From contig NZ_SOAN01000008.1 of assembly GCF_004364585.1 (NCBI RefSeq), positions 1-64,000 on the forward strand: DNA of 64,000 nt. Reading direction: 5' to 3'. This DNA is from Nesterenkonia aurantiaca. GTDB lineage: Bacteria > Actinomycetota > Actinomycetes > Actinomycetales > Micrococcaceae. Under the pieces are notes generated by a model. It saw only the letters and a list, made by a program, of their open reading frames with translations. It was not told the origin of the DNA and made no database searches. A program made the translations under genes and the position numbers. The number at the start of each line of letters is the position of its first letter. The first letter of the stretch is position 1. Of this stretch, positions 24,037 to 34,487 are shown piece by piece.

Positions 24037-25769
24037 TGCCCGCACCAGTGCTGAGCTATAAGGACATCCGCGTCAGCTTCGCCACCGAGTTCGGCGATGT
24101 CGACGCCGTCAAGGGCGTCTCTTTCGAGGTCATGCCCGGTGAGGTGGTCGCGGTCGTCGGCGAATCCGGATCCGGGAAGTCCGTCACCTCCTCCACCGCG
24201 ATGGGACTGCTGCCCGAGAGCGCAAGCGTGCAGGGCGAGGTCCTGCTCGAGGGCCGTAATGTGCTCAAGATGTCCACCGCCGAGCTGCGCAGGCTGCGCG
24301 GCTCCGACATCAGCATGGTCTTCCAGGAGCCGATGACGGCGCTGAACCCGGTGCTGCGCGTCTCGGACCAGCTGGTGGAGGCGCTGCAGGTCCACGAGGT
24401 CGCCTTCGGGGGTAAGGCGCTGGAGAAGTCCATCGAGCTGCTCGAACGCGTCGGCATCCCCGAGGCCCGGACCAAGATTCGGCAGTACCCGCACCAGTTC
24501 TCCGGGGGGCAGCGGCAGCGCATCGTGATCGCCATGGCCATCGCCTGCGGACCGAAGGTGATCATCGCCGATGAGCCCACCACCGCTCTGGACGTCACGG
24601 TCCAGGCCGAGATCCTCGATCTGCTGCGCGAGCTCAAGCAGGAGCTGAACACCGGGATCCTGCTGATCACCCACAACATGGGCGTGGTCGCAGACATGGC
24701 GGACCGCGTGGTGGTGATGCTCAACGGCGAGGTGGTGGAGACCGGTCCGGTGGCGAAGATCCTCGGTCACCCGGAACACCCCTATACCCGGCGCCTGCTC
24801 GCGGCGATGCCGCTGCTGCGCGAGGCGGGGGACCCCTCGCTGGAGCGTGAGCAGGAGCAGGAGCGTGTGCGCGTCACCGAACGTGCCGCGCGTGAGACCA
24901 GCCACCGGGCTGCCGCAGGCATGAGTTCAGGTGCAGCCTCACCCGCGCCTGCGGCACTCGAGGCCAAGGACGTCGCGCTGGAGTACAAGTTCCGCCGCAA
25001 GGCCACCCGAGTGGTGCATGACCTGAACTTCACCGTCCAGCCCGGCGAGATCATGGGCCTGGTGGGGGAGTCCGGTTCGGGCAAGTCCACGGTGGCCAAG
25101 GCGGTTCTGGGCCTGCTGGATGTGGCCGAGGGTGAGCTGCGGGTGCGCGGCGAGAACATGCCCGCGCTGCCGTCGAAGCAGAAGAAGGCGCTCAAGCGGG
25201 AGATCGGCGTGGTCTTCCAGGACCCGGCGGCCTCGCTGGACCCGCGGTTCCCGATCGGTGACATCATCACCGAACCCATGGTGGTGCATAAAGAAGGGGA
25301 CAAGGACTCACGCATGGCACGGGCCCGGGAGCTGCTCGATGCCGTCCGGCTCCCCTCCAGCGTGCTCAACCGCTACCCGCATGAGCTCTCCGGAGGCCAG
25401 CGGCAGCGCATCTCCATCGCCCGCGCGCTGACCCTGAACCCCACGCTGCTGATCGCCGACGAACCCACCTCGGCCCTGGACGTCTCGGTGCAGGCCGCGG
25501 TGCTGGAGCTGTTCTCCGAGCTGCAGCAGCACTATGGCTTCGCCTGCCTCTTCGTCAGCCACGACCTCGCGGTGGTCGACTCGCTCGCGCATAAGGTGCT
25601 GGTCATGCAGAACGGCCGCACCGTGGAGCAGGGGACCACCGATCAGGTGCTGCGCCATGCGAAGGAGTCCTACACCCAGCAGCTGCTTGCAGCGGCCCCG
25701 GTGCCCAATCCTGAGACCCAGGCTCGACGCCGCACCGAACGGCAGCGGCTGCTCGCCGCTCTGGGCTGA
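24036..25769 (+). CDS. dual ABC ATPase (OppD-OppF fusion), system 1
   Basis: A single 577-residue protein carries two peptide-type ABC ATPase domains joined by a polar linker at about residues 265-310. Domain 1 has Walker A GESGSGKS (residues 42-49), signature FSGGQRQR and Walker [13 protein letters not shown]. Domain 2 has Walker A GESGSGKS (around 345-352), signature LSGGQRQR and Walker B LLIADEPTSALD. Both sites look intact, so the polypeptide can supply both ATPases for the importer, unlike system 2 where they are separate genes. It ends the operon. Confidence 0.94.
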   Translation: MPAPVLSYKDIRVSFATEFGDVDAVKGVSFEVMPGEVVAVVGESGSGKSVTSSTAMGLLPESASVQGEVLLEGRNVLKMSTAELRRLRGSDISMVFQEPMTALNPVLRVSDQLVEALQVHEVAFGGKALEKSIELLERVGIPEARTKIRQYPHQFSGGQRQRIVIAMAIACGPKVIIADEPTTALDVTVQAEILDLLRELKQELNTGILLITHNMGVVADMADRVVVMLNGEVVETGPVAKILGHPEHPYTRRLLAAMPLLREAGDPSLEREQEQERVRVTERAARETSHRAAAGMSSGAASPAPAALEAKDVALEYKFRRKATRVVHDLNFTVQPGEIMGLVGESGSGKSTVAKAVLGLLDVAEGELRVRGENMPALPSKQKKALKREIGVVFQDPAASLDPRFPIGDIITEPMVVHKEGDKDSRMARARELLDAVRLPSSVLNRYPHELSGGQRQRISIARALTLNPTLLIADEPTSALDVSVQAAVLELFSELQQHYGFACLFVSHDLAVVDSLAHKVLVMQNGRTVEQGTTDQVLRHAKESYTQQLLAAAPVPNPETQARRRTERQRLLAALG

Positions 25770-25855
25770 GGCGGCGGCCCAAGGCCAACCTCTAGCAGCA
25801 GAAGAAACACGGTCACATGAACAGAACCTGAAACACAGCTGAAAAATTGCCCTGC

Positions 25856-25861
25856 TAAACT
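25856..25861 (+). promoter_or_regulatory. -10 box TAAACT upstream of the second peptide ABC operon
   Basis: TAAACT lies 85 nt before ATG 25947 in a 177-bp AT-richer gap. A ribosome site (GAGGAG at 25932-25937) follows. The -35 is unclear. Confidence 0.4.
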
Positions 25862-25946
25862 CACTCCCACAGGTGACCCACGCAACACTCGCGCGAGGGT
25901 CATCGTCTGCCCATAAAGCTCGCATCTTCTCGAGGAGTAACCGAAT

Positions 25947-27578
25947 ATGCACGTCAACAAGACCTCTCGTCGCTCTCGCGCGACGGGTGCGCTCGCCGTG
26001 ACCGCCGCCGCAGCCCTGGTGCTGTCGGCCTGCGGCGGCGGCGACAACGGCGGGGACAACGGCGAAGCCGCCGAAGGCGTCGAAGGCGGCGGCACCGTCT
26101 CGGCCTATAACTGCGAACCGCAGTTCCTGGTCCCCGCGAACTCCACCGAGGTCTGCGGCTCCTGGGTCCTCGGCTCCCTGTTCACCGGTCTGACCCAGAC
26201 CGACTTCGACACCTACGAGCCCACCGCGGGCGTGGCCGAGTCCTGGGACACCGAGGACAACGTGACCTGGACCTTCACCCTGGGTGAGGACTGGACCTTC
26301 CACGACGGCGAAGCGATCACCGCACAGACCTTCGTGGACACCTACAACTGGGCCGTGGATCCTGACAACGCCCAGCAGAGCGCCAACTTCTTCGACAACT
26401 TCCTGGGCTACCAGGAGGTCGTCGACGGCGACGCCGAGGAGATGGAAGGCGTCCGCGCGCTCGACGAGTACACCCTCGAGATCGAGCTCACCGAGCCCTT
26501 CTCCCCGCTGCCCGACATGCTGACCTACACGGCCTTCTACCCGATGCCCGCGGTGGCCTATGAGGACATCGAAGCCTTCGAGCAGGCCCCGGTCGGCAAC
26601 GGTCGCTACCAGATGGACGGCGAGTGGGAGCGCGACCAGCAGATCGCGGTGAACCGCTACGAGGATTGGGCCGGGGAGAACCCGGGTCTTCCCGAGCGCA
26701 TCGAATGGCGCATCTACTCCGACGTCGACACCGCCTACCTGGACGTCCAGGCCGGCAACCTCGACATCCTCGACGCCGCACCGGCGAACCGCCGCACCAC
26801 GGTGGAAGCCGACTTCGGCGAGAACGCGCAGGACTTCGACACCTCCTCCTTCACCTACCTGGGCTTCCCGCTGTACCAGGAAGAGTTCCAGGACGTCGAT
26901 GTGCGCCACGCGCTCTCGATGGCCATCGATCGTGAACTGATCATCGACAACATCTTCGACGGCGCACAGACCCCGGCGGAGAACATCATTCCCCCGGATC
27001 TGATCGAGGGCAACGAGAACACCTGTGAGTTCTGCCAGTACGATCCCGAGGCTGCCGCAGAGCTCTACGAGGAAGCCGGTGGCCCTGACGAGCTGACCGT
27101 CTACTTCAACTCGGGCGCGAGCCACGAGGACTGGGTCGAGGCCGTGGCCAACCAGTGGCGCGACAACCTGGGCATCGAGGACATCACCTTCGAGTCCCTG
27201 GAATTCGCCCAGTACCTGGGTCTGCATGACGAGCAGGAGATCACCGGGCCCTACCGTCTGGGCTGGACGCTGTCCTACCCCAGCGCGCAGTACGCGATGG
27301 AGCCGATCTACACCACGGGTGTCTCCTCGAACTACGCCGACTACTCCTCCGAGGAGTTCGACGATCTGATCGGCCAGGCCAACGCCGAGACCGATCCCGA
27401 TGCTGCGGCCGAGCTCTACACCGACGCCGAGGCGATCCTGCTGGAGGACATGCCGGTGATCCCGATGTGGTTCACCAACTTCCAGGTGGTGCACAGCGAC
27501 CGGATCGATGGCGAGTCCATCTTCATGGATCAGGCCACCTTCACCCGCCTGGAGCAGGTGGTGGTGACCGAGGAGTAA
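25947..27578 (+). CDS. peptide ABC transporter substrate-binding lipoprotein (SBP family 5), system 2
   Basis: A 543-residue receptor with a twin-basic-rich signal peptide, lipobox VLSAC and a short Gly/Asp/Glu linker. The SBP_bac_5 domain has AGVAESWDTEDNVTWTFTL, WTFHDGEAITAQTFVDTYNW and VDVRHALSMAIDRELI. It is closer to DppA/OppA than to the system 1 receptor, and the two proteins align only over general family features, so they are paralogues with different ligands. GAGGAG lies about 9 nt before ATG 25947. A 22-bp hairpin follows the stop at 27590-27642, separating it from the permease genes. Confidence 0.9.
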   Translation: MHVNKTSRRSRATGALAVTAAAALVLSACGGGDNGGDNGEAAEGVEGGGTVSAYNCEPQFLVPANSTEVCGSWVLGSLFTGLTQTDFDTYEPTAGVAESWDTEDNVTWTFTLGEDWTFHDGEAITAQTFVDTYNWAVDPDNAQQSANFFDNFLGYQEVVDGDAEEMEGVRALDEYTLEIELTEPFSPLPDMLTYTAFYPMPAVAYEDIEAFEQAPVGNGRYQMDGEWERDQQIAVNRYEDWAGENPGLPERIEWRIYSDVDTAYLDVQAGNLDILDAAPANRRTTVEADFGENAQDFDTSSFTYLGFPLYQEEFQDVDVRHALSMAIDRELIIDNIFDGAQTPAENIIPPDLIEGNENTCEFCQYDPEAAAELYEEAGGPDELTVYFNSGASHEDWVEAVANQWRDNLGIEDITFESLEFAQYLGLHDEQEITGPYRLGWTLSYPSAQYAMEPIYTTGVSSNYADYSSEEFDDLIGQANAETDPDAAAELYTDAEAILLEDMPVIPMWFTNFQVVHSDRIDGESIFMDQATFTRLEQVVVTEE

Positions 27579-27589
27579 TCCTCACAGTC

Positions 27590-27642
27590 CACGGCAGAGG
27601 CGCGGCCTGCGCGAAGTCTTCGCAGGTCGCGCCTCTGCCGTG
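27590..27642. terminator. 22-bp stem-loop between binding-protein and permease genes (system 2)
   Basis: 27590-27611 pairs with 27621-27642 (one G-T pair) around a 9-nt loop. It occupies the same position as the 22-bp hairpin of system 1 but has an unrelated sequence. It probably limits read-through and protects the receptor message. Confidence 0.8.
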
Positions 27643-27782
27643 TCGGCATCCAAGGATTCTCGGAAATGCAGTCCGAGTCCATATCATTGATCGCGGCGTC
27701 GCCCCCGGCTCAGGAGAAGACCTCTCCGCCGAGACAGACGCTGGGCGCACCCGCGCCACCACACGCACCCACAAGGACAGCA

Positions 27783-28709
27783 ATGACCCGCTATATCATT
27801 CGGCGTCTGCTCCAGTTCATCCCGGTCATCCTGATCTCCACGTTGATCGTCTATGCACTGGTCTTCGCCATTCCGGGCGATCCCATCCGAGCCCTCGCCG
27901 GGGACCGCCCGATGAGCGACGCCGTCAGGGAGACCCTGCGCGAGCAGTACAACCTGGATGACCCGTTCCTGATCCAGTACTTCAAATACATCTGGGGCAT
28001 CGTCACCGCACTGGACTTCGGCTCGACCTTCAACGGCCGCCCGGTCACCGACATCATCCAGCAGCGCCTGCCGGTCACCGCGACCCTGGCCCTGGTGACC
28101 CTGGTGATCCAGACGCTGATGGGCATCATCGCCGGCATCCTGGCCGCGCTCTACCGCGACCGGTTCTTCGACCGCTTCGTCCAGGTCTCCACCGTGGCCA
28201 TGGTGGCGCTGCCCACCCTGGTGATCGGCTTCCTGCTGCAGCTGATCTTCGGGCTGAATCTGGGCTGGTTCCCGATCGCCGGCGTGAACAACGGGGTCTC
28301 CAGCTATATCCTTCCGGCGCTGACCATGGCTGCGGTCTCCACCGGCATCCTGGCCCGTCTGGTGCGCAGCGAGCTGCTGGACTCGCTGAAGTCCGACTAC
28401 GTCCGCACCGCCACCGCCAAGGGCATGAAGCGCAGCCGCGTGATCACCCGCCACGGTCTGCGCAACTCGCTGATCCCGGCGGTCACCTTCATCGGCGCCG
28501 ACCTGGCGAGCATGCTCGGCGGCTCCATCATCGTGGAGACGATCTTCAACCTCCCCGGACTGGGCCAGCAGGTCTTCGCCTCCATCCAGGGGCAAGAGGG
28601 CACCGTCGTCGTCGGCATCGTGACCCTCTTCGTGCTCTTCTTCGTGGTGATCAACCTGATCGTTGATCTCCTCTATGGCCTTCTCGACCCAAGGATCCGT
28701 TATGAGTGA
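27783..28709 (+). CDS. ABC transporter permease (OppB type), system 2
   Basis: This permease of importer 2 is 308 residues, the normal OppB/DppB length. It has the N-terminal MTRYIIRRLLQFIPVILIST, the FAIPGDPIRALAGDRP loop, and the EAA region DSLKSDYVRTATAKGMKRSR followed by HGLRNSLIPAVTFIG, ending LLDPRIRYE. About six helices are predicted. ATG 27783 is preferred because the hydrophobic start is typical; the frame extends upstream into the hairpin region without similarity. It overlaps the next permease gene by 8 nt. Confidence 0.93.
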   Translation: MTRYIIRRLLQFIPVILISTLIVYALVFAIPGDPIRALAGDRPMSDAVRETLREQYNLDDPFLIQYFKYIWGIVTALDFGSTFNGRPVTDIIQQRLPVTATLALVTLVIQTLMGIIAGILAALYRDRFFDRFVQVSTVAMVALPTLVIGFLLQLIFGLNLGWFPIAGVNNGVSSYILPALTMAAVSTGILARLVRSELLDSLKSDYVRTATAKGMKRSRVITRHGLRNSLIPAVTFIGADLASMLGGSIIVETIFNLPGLGQQVFASIQGQEGTVVVGIVTLFVLFFVVINLIVDLLYGLLDPRIRYE

Positions 28710-29640
28710 GATACACCGCCCCGAAGCGCGCGTGGAGCCGATCGACTCGACGATCGAGCCCGCAGGGGAGCCCGCCAAGAACAAGAAGGTCGAGGAGGCG
28801 AGCCTGCTCGCCGATGCCTGGCGCTCGCTGCGGAGGAACCCCTGGTTCATCATCTCCGCGGTCCTGCTGGTGCTCTTTCTGTCCATGGCGATCTTCCCGC
28901 AGCTCTTCACCAACAACGATCCGCGCGAGTGCCTGCTCGGGCGCAGCCGGCAGTCGCCCTCGGCCGAGCACTGGTTCGGCACCGATGTCCAGGGCTGCGA
29001 CTACTACAGCCGGGTGATCTACGGTGCCCGGAACTCGATCGCGGTCGGATTCATCGTCGCGATCGGCACCTTCATCATCGCCGTGCTCCTCGGCCTGGTC
29101 GCCGGCTACTTCGGCTCCTGGGTCGACGCCGTGATCTCCCGGTTCACCGACATGGTCTTCGCCGTGCCCTACATCCTGGGCGCCCTGGTGTTCCTCAACG
29201 TGCTGGAGTCCCGCGGAGTCCGCGAGGTCGCCTTCGTGCTGATCATCTTCATGTGGCCGACCATGACGCGTCTGATGCGCGGCTCGGTGATCTCGGTGGT
29301 CAACTCCGAGTTCGTCCTCGCCGCCCGCGCCCTGGGTGCCGGACCGATCACCATCATGCGCCGTCATATCCTGCCGAACTCGCTGGGACCGGTGATCGGC
29401 TACGCCACGGTGTTCACCGGCATCATCATCGGCGCCGAGGCGACGCTGACCTTCCTCGGGGTGGGCCTGCAGCTGCCGGCCATCTCCTGGGGACTGCAGC
29501 TCTCCGACGCGCAGCCGTTCCTGCAGACCGTGCCGCACCTGCTGCTGTTCCCGGTGATCTTTGTGGGCCTCACCGTGTTCGCGTTCATGACCATGGGTGA
29601 CGCGATCCGCGACGCCCTTGATCCCAAATCCAAGAAGTGA
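28702..29640 (+). CDS. ABC transporter permease (OppC type), system 2
   Basis: This 312-residue partner permease has a cytosolic N-terminus of about 50 residues and a first helix around WFIISAVLLVLFLSM. The periplasmic loop contains HWFGTDVQGCDYYSRVIYGAR, typical of OppC, and the EAA region is VNSEFVLAARALGAGPITIM followed by HILPNSLGPVIG. ATG 28702 (AAGGA upstream) overlaps the OppB stop as ATGAGTGA. The first ATPase gene starts 13 bp after the stop. Confidence 0.93.
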   Translation: MSEIHRPEARVEPIDSTIEPAGEPAKNKKVEEASLLADAWRSLRRNPWFIISAVLLVLFLSMAIFPQLFTNNDPRECLLGRSRQSPSAEHWFGTDVQGCDYYSRVIYGARNSIAVGFIVAIGTFIIAVLLGLVAGYFGSWVDAVISRFTDMVFAVPYILGALVFLNVLESRGVREVAFVLIIFMWPTMTRLMRGSVISVVNSEFVLAARALGAGPITIMRRHILPNSLGPVIGYATVFTGIIIGAEATLTFLGVGLQLPAISWGLQLSDAQPFLQTVPHLLLFPVIFVGLTVFAFMTMGDAIRDALDPKSKK

Positions 29641-29653
29641 AGGGTTGGATCTG

Positions 29654-30757
29654 ATGACGCAATCCCAGACCCCCGCCGGTTTCACCCCCGGAACCCGCCC
29701 CGGTGAGGTTCCGCTGCTGGAGGTCAAGGACCTCCAGGTGGAGTTCCGCACCAAGGCCGGCGTGGCCAAAGCGATCAACGGGCTGAACTTCAGCCTGCAC
29801 GCGGGGGAGACCCTCGCGATCCTGGGCGAGTCCGGCTCGGGCAAGTCCGTGACCGCGCAGACCATCATGGGCATCCTGGACATGCCCCCGGGCAAGATCG
29901 CCGGCGGTGAGATCCGCTACCGCGGCGAGGACCTGCTGAGCATGGACGAGGAGTCCCGGCGCAAGCTGCGCGGGGTCAAGATCGCCATGATCTTCCAGGA
30001 CGCGCTGTCCTCGTTGAACCCGGTGCTGCCGGTCGGCTGGCAGATCGCTGAGATGTTCCGCGTCCACCGCGGACTCAAGCGCAAAGAGGCCAAGGTCAAG
30101 GCGGTGGAGATGATGCAGCGCGTAGGCATCCCCGGCGCCGAAGAGCGGGCGGGGGACTTCCCGCACCAGTTCTCCGGAGGCATGCGCCAGCGCATCATGA
30201 TCGCGATGGCCATCGCCCTGGACCCCGACGTGCTGATCGCCGATGAGCCCACCACCGCACTGGACGTCACCGTCCAGGCCCAGGTGATGCGGCTGCTGAA
30301 GGATCTGCAGACCGAGTTCAACATGGGTCTGATCCTGATCACCCATGACCTCGGCGTGGTCGCCGATGTCGCGGACAAGATCGCGGTGATGTACTCCGGA
30401 CGTGTCATGGAGGCCGCCGATGTCTACGAGATCTACGGCAGGCCCGGGCACCCCTACACCCAGGGCCTGCTGAACTCGATCCCGCGGATCGACGACGAGG
30501 GTGGACGGCTGCGCGCGATCTCGGGGCTGCCGCCGTCGCTGACCGATATGCCGCCGGGCTGCCCGTTCAACCCGCGCTGCGAGTTCGCCACCGACCGCTG
30601 CCGGACCGAACGCCCGGAGCTGCGCCCGGTCGCGGAGGGACACCTCTCGGCGTGTCACTACGCCGAGGACGTCTACGCCGGCACCGCCACCCGCACCCGG
30701 CGCCCGTCACCCACCGGCGCCGGAATGATCGACGTCTCCGAGGAGGCACCACAATGA
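29654..30757 (+). CDS. peptide ABC transporter ATP-binding protein (OppD type), system 2
   Basis: This 367-residue ATPase has Walker A GESGSGKS, signature FSGGMRQR, Walker [13 protein letters not shown] and the switch His in LILITHDLG. The C-terminal oligo_HPY extension includes [21 protein letters not shown], whose cysteines match the 4Fe-4S-binding region seen in DppD-type ATPases. ATG 29654 gives the usual N-terminus, although the ribosome site is weak. It is coupled to the OppF-type gene by ATGA. Confidence 0.92.
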   Translation: MTQSQTPAGFTPGTRPGEVPLLEVKDLQVEFRTKAGVAKAINGLNFSLHAGETLAILGESGSGKSVTAQTIMGILDMPPGKIAGGEIRYRGEDLLSMDEESRRKLRGVKIAMIFQDALSSLNPVLPVGWQIAEMFRVHRGLKRKEAKVKAVEMMQRVGIPGAEERAGDFPHQFSGGMRQRIMIAMAIALDPDVLIADEPTTALDVTVQAQVMRLLKDLQTEFNMGLILITHDLGVVADVADKIAVMYSGRVMEAADVYEIYGRPGHPYTQGLLNSIPRIDDEGGRLRAISGLPPSLTDMPPGCPFNPRCEFATDRCRTERPELRPVAEGHLSACHYAEDVYAGTATRTRRPSPTGAGMIDVSEEAPQ

Positions 30758-31806
30758 GCCTGTCAGTTCCCGCCGCCGCAGATCCCTTCGCCGACAAGCC
30801 CTCGGTGCTCGAGGTCGAGGGCCTGGTCAAACATTTCCCGATCACCCAGGGCATCGTCTTCCAGCGCAAGGTCGGTGCTGTGAAGGCCGTGGACGGGGTG
30901 AGCTTCAACCTGCGTGAGGGCGAGACCCTGGGCATCGTGGGGGAGTCCGGCTGCGGCAAGTCCACCCTGGCGAAGCTGCTGATGCGCCTGGAGGAGCCCG
31001 ACGCCGGCACCGTGAAGTTCCGCGGTGAGGACTTCCTCTCGGTCAAGGGCGACGAGCTGCGCCGGCTGCGGCGCAAGATTCAGATCATCTTCCAGGACCC
31101 CTACACCTCTTTGAATCCGCGCATGTCGGTGGGCGACATCATCGCCGAGCCGTTCAAGCTGCACCCGGAGGAGAAGCCGAAGCAGGGGATCCGCAACCGG
31201 GTCAAGGAGCTGCTGGACCTGGTCGGGCTGAACCCGGAGCACATCAACCGCTATCCGCACCAGTTCTCCGGCGGGCAGCGCCAGCGGATCGGCATCGCCC
31301 GCGGCCTCGCGCTGAACCCCGACGTCATCATCTGCGACGAGCCGGTCTCGGCGCTGGACGTCTCGGTCCAGGCCCAGGTGATGAATCTGCTTGATGACCT
31401 GCAGAAGGAGTTCGGGCTCAGCTACATCTTCATCGCCCACGACCTCTCGGTGGTCCGGCACATCTCCGACCGGGTCGGGGTGATGTACCTGGGCAAGCTC
31501 GCCGAGCTGGGCACTCAGGAGGAGATCTACACCGGTCCCTCGCACCCCTACACCCAGGCGCTGCTCTCCGCGGTGCCGCTGCCGGACCCCACCCTGCGCG
31601 GGGCGCGCGAGCAGATCGTGCTCCAGGGGGATCCGCCGAACCCGGCGAACCCGCCCTCGGGCTGCCGCTTTCGGACCCGCTGCTGGAAGGCCACCGAGAT
31701 CTGCGCCACCCAGGAGCCGGAGCTGATCTCCCGAGGTCAGATCACCCAGCTCAGCGCCTGCCACCATGCGCAGCAGAACGAGAAGATCATCCCGGCCCAC
31801 AGCTAG
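30754..31806 (+). CDS. peptide ABC transporter ATP-binding protein (OppF type), system 2
   Basis: This 350-residue second ATPase of importer 2 has Walker A GESGCGKS, signature FSGGQRQR and Walker [13 protein letters not shown]. The OppF-type C-terminus carries [23 protein letters not shown], with the cysteine cluster found in DppF-type subunits. GAGGAGG precedes the ATG, which overlaps the OppD stop. It is the last gene of the operon. No strong terminator is evident before the typA promoter region. Confidence 0.92.
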   Translation: MSLSVPAAADPFADKPSVLEVEGLVKHFPITQGIVFQRKVGAVKAVDGVSFNLREGETLGIVGESGCGKSTLAKLLMRLEEPDAGTVKFRGEDFLSVKGDELRRLRRKIQIIFQDPYTSLNPRMSVGDIIAEPFKLHPEEKPKQGIRNRVKELLDLVGLNPEHINRYPHQFSGGQRQRIGIARGLALNPDVIICDEPVSALDVSVQAQVMNLLDDLQKEFGLSYIFIAHDLSVVRHISDRVGVMYLGKLAELGTQEEIYTGPSHPYTQALLSAVPLPDPTLRGAREQIVLQGDPPNPANPPSGCRFRTRCWKATEICATQEPELISRGQITQLSACHHAQQNEKIIPAHS

Positions 31807-31843
31807 GTCCGGGGCTGCCCCCAACCCCTGGTGACCACCGGCA

Positions 31844-31874
31844 TTGCCGCACTCGCCGCTCGAGGCCGTACACT
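31844..31874 (+). promoter_or_regulatory. promoter TTGCCG-N19-TACACT upstream of typA
   Basis: TTGCCG (31844-31849) and TACACT (31869-31874) are 19 bp apart in the 232-bp gap before the typA coding start. The leader is about 155 nt. Spacing is slightly long, so the -35 is tentative. Confidence 0.4.
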
Positions 31875-32038
31875 GGAATGGTGTGGTCGCGACACGGCCG
31901 TGTTGCTGTGCGCTCTGACCCACCCCAAACCACACTGTTGAACCACATGTAGAACCACGACGTGACATGGACGAGTCAAGAAACGACATCGACCGACCAG
32001 ACACGTCACTCTCCTCTATGGAAGGCGTTGCCCCACTT

Positions 32039-33985
32039 ATGACCACTGCTGCCGCTCGGACACTTGCAGGTACTGACGAGCGCCAGGATCTGCGCAACGT
32101 CGCCATCGTCGCCCACGTCGACCACGGCAAGACCACTCTGGTCGATGCCATGCTCACCCAGACGAGAGAGGCCGGTGCGCACGGCGCCCTCGAGGAACGG
32201 GTCATGGACTCCGGTGAGCTCGAGAAGGAAAAGGGCATCACGATCCTGGCCAAGAACACCACCGTGTTCTACTCCGGTCCGGCCGCCACCAAGCACGCCG
32301 GCATGGACAACGTCACCATCAACGTGATCGACACCCCCGGACACGCTGACTTCGGCGGTGAGGTCGAGCGCGGCCTCTCCATGGTCGACGGCGTCGTGCT
32401 GCTCGTGGACGCCTCTGAGGGCCCGCTGCCCCAGACCCGTTTCGTGCTGCGCAAGGCACTGAATGCTCAGCTTCCCGTGATCCTGGTCGTGAACAAGACC
32501 GACCGCCCCGATGCGCGCATCGACGGCGTCGTCTCCGACACCATGGACCTGCTGCTCGGCCTGGCCTCCGACGTCGCCGAGGAGAACCCCGAGCTGAATC
32601 TGGACTCGGTGCTCGACGTTCCGGTGGTCTTCGCCTCCGGCCGAGAAGGCCGCGCCTCGAAGAACCAGCCAGAGGACGGCGGAATGCCGGACAGCGACGA
32701 CCTCGAGCCGCTCTTCGACACCATCCTCGAGCATGTTCCGGCGCCGAAGTACGACTCCGGCGAGGTCCTTCAGGCGCACGTCACCAACCTCGACGCCTCC
32801 CCGTTCCTCGGCCGCCTGGCCCTGCTGCGCATCTTCAACGGCACGCTGAAGAAGAACCAGCAGGTCGCCTGGGCCCGCAAGGACGGGACCATGAAGACGG
32901 TGAAGATCACCGAGCTCCTCGCCACCAAGGGCCTGGAGCGAGTCTCGGCAGACTCCGCCGGACCCGGCGAGATCGTCGCCGTCGCCGGCATCTCCGACAT
33001 CATGATCGGTGAGACCCTCACCGACCTGGAGAACCCCAAGCCGCTGCCGACCATCACCGTGGATGATCCCGCGATCTCCATGACCATCGGCATCAACACC
33101 TCGCCGATGGCCGGCCGGGTCAAGGGCGCGAAGGTCACGGCCCGCCAGGTCAAGGACCGCCTGGACAAGGAGCTGGTCGGCAACGTCTCGCTCAAGGTCT
33201 TCCCGACCGAACGCCCCGACACCTGGGAGGTCCAGGGCCGAGGCGAGCTCGCACTGGCGATCCTGGTCGAGCAGATGCGCCGCGAAGGCTTCGAGCTGAC
33301 CGTGGGCAAGCCCCAGGTGGTCACCCGCGAGATTGACGGCAAGCTGCACGAGCCGATGGAGAACATGATCGTGGACTCCCCCGAGGAGTTCATGGGTGCG
33401 ATCACCCAGCTGATGGCGGCCCGCAAGGGAACCATGACCACGATGACCAACAACGGCACCGGCTGGATCCGTATGGAGTTCATGGTGCCCGCTCGCGGTC
33501 TCATCGGCTTCCGCACCAAGTTCCTCACCGACACCCGCGGCGCCGGAATCGCCTCCTCCTACGCGGCAGGCTACGAGCCGTGGAAGGGCCTGATCGAGTA
33601 CCGCACCTCCGGTTCGCTGATCTCCGACCGCACCGGCACCGCGACCCCGTTCGCCATGATCAACCTGCAGGAGCGCGGCAACTTCTTCGTGGACCCGCAG
33701 GAAGAGGTCTACGAGGGCATGGTCGTGGGCGAGAACGCTCGCCACGACGACATGGAGGTCAACATCACGAAGGAGAAGAAGCTCACCAATATGCGTGCAG
33801 CGGCTGCCGACTCCTTCGAAGGCCTGACCCCGCCGACCAAGCTGACCCTCGAGGAGTCCCTCGAATTCGCGAATGAGGATGAGTGCGTGGAGGTCACCCC
33901 GCACTCGATCCGCATCCGCAAGGTCATCCTGAACTCCTCCGAGCGCATGCGTGACACACGCAAGAAGAAGAGCGCTTCACAGTAA
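32039..33985 (+). CDS. typA: translational GTPase TypA/BipA
   Basis: A ribosome-binding GTPase of the EF-G/LepA group involved in 50S assembly and stress adaptation. The G domain has [15 protein letters not shown] (P-loop), [16 protein letters not shown] (switch I), [14 protein letters not shown] (G3) and NKTDRPDAR (G4). It is followed by beta-barrel, domain III/V and the BipA-specific C-terminal domain with [16 protein letters not shown]. The length of about 648 residues from ATG 32039 is slightly above the usual 610-640. In-frame ATGs at 31967 and 32018 would extend the N-terminus with non-conserved residues. Only a distant GGAAGG precedes 32039, so the exact start is unsettled. Confidence 0.92.
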   Translation: MTTAAARTLAGTDERQDLRNVAIVAHVDHGKTTLVDAMLTQTREAGAHGALEERVMDSGELEKEKGITILAKNTTVFYSGPAATKHAGMDNVTINVIDTPGHADFGGEVERGLSMVDGVVLLVDASEGPLPQTRFVLRKALNAQLPVILVVNKTDRPDARIDGVVSDTMDLLLGLASDVAEENPELNLDSVLDVPVVFASGREGRASKNQPEDGGMPDSDDLEPLFDTILEHVPAPKYDSGEVLQAHVTNLDASPFLGRLALLRIFNGTLKKNQQVAWARKDGTMKTVKITELLATKGLERVSADSAGPGEIVAVAGISDIMIGETLTDLENPKPLPTITVDDPAISMTIGINTSPMAGRVKGAKVTARQVKDRLDKELVGNVSLKVFPTERPDTWEVQGRGELALAILVEQMRREGFELTVGKPQVVTREIDGKLHEPMENMIVDSPEEFMGAITQLMAARKGTMTTMTNNGTGWIRMEFMVPARGLIGFRTKFLTDTRGAGIASSYAAGYEPWKGLIEYRTSGSLISDRTGTATPFAMINLQERGNFFVDPQEEVYEGMVVGENARHDDMEVNITKEKKLTNMRAAAADSFEGLTPPTKLTLEESLEFANEDECVEVTPHSIRIRKVILNSSERMRDTRKKKSASQ

Positions 33986-34449
33986 TGACCAGCCCGCAGG
34001 ACACCGAGGCACCCTCGCGGAGAAGCTCGCTGCGACCAGCTCTGCTGGGCGTCTGCTTCTCCGCAGGGGTGGTCCTCGGGATCCTGGGCACCGTGTTGCA
34101 CGGCAACATCGTGATGCTCGGTCCCACCGAGACCGGGACCGTGCTGCCCTGGGGCGCGGTGCTGGCCCTGCTGATGTGCCTGATGGCGCAGCTCTGGGCC
34201 GGGCTCAAGAGCGGCTCGTTGCTGGAACCGATGGTCATGGGCATGACCACCTTCACCGTGGCCTCGATCGCCTACCTCTGGCCCGGACCGGATCAGCTGG
34301 TGGTGCCTTACAGCCCCGAGGCCATGGCGCTGCTGCCGGGGCCCACGCTGGCCTCGGCGATCTGGTGGCTGGGCACCGCAGCGGTGACCTTGATCGCGAT
34401 GGTCCTGGTCAAGTGGATCCTGGTGCGGGACCGCGCCGCATCTCGGTAG
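33985..34449 (+). CDS. small membrane protein (probably DUF6113 family)
   Basis: A 154-residue protein with about four predicted helices: LLGVCFSAGVVLGILGTVL, VLPWGAVLALLMCLMAQLW, MVMGMTTFTVASIAYLW and SAIWWLGTAAVTLIAMVLV. No catalytic motif is seen. Its start overlaps the typA stop (TAATG), and fdxA follows, an order found in related Micrococcales where this small membrane gene is usually labelled DUF6113. The family name is from memory of that context. Function unknown. Confidence 0.75.
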   Translation: MTSPQDTEAPSRRSSLRPALLGVCFSAGVVLGILGTVLHGNIVMLGPTETGTVLPWGAVLALLMCLMAQLWAGLKSGSLLEPMVMGMTTFTVASIAYLWPGPDQLVVPYSPEAMALLPGPTLASAIWWLGTAAVTLIAMVLVKWILVRDRAASR

Positions 34450-34452
34450 ACT
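34447..34452 (+). promoter_or_regulatory. -10 box TAGACT for fdxA
   Basis: TAGACT overlaps the stop codon of the preceding membrane-protein gene (TAG at 34447-34449) and lies 35 nt before the fdxA ATG. GAGGAG at 34479-34484 provides the ribosome site. Confidence 0.5.
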
Positions 34453-34487
34453 CGACTTACGCACTCGAAGAAAGATAAGAGGAGTCC

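Noticed and set aside
19359-31806. The two peptide ABC operons as a recent tandem duplication
   Set aside because: Gene structures differ (fused versus separate ATPases, long versus normal OppB) and the proteins share only family motifs, so they are old paralogues placed side by side.
32006-33904. 632-codon minus-strand frame opposite typA
   Set aside because: Mirror translation of a well-defined GTPase gene; no independent promoter or motif.
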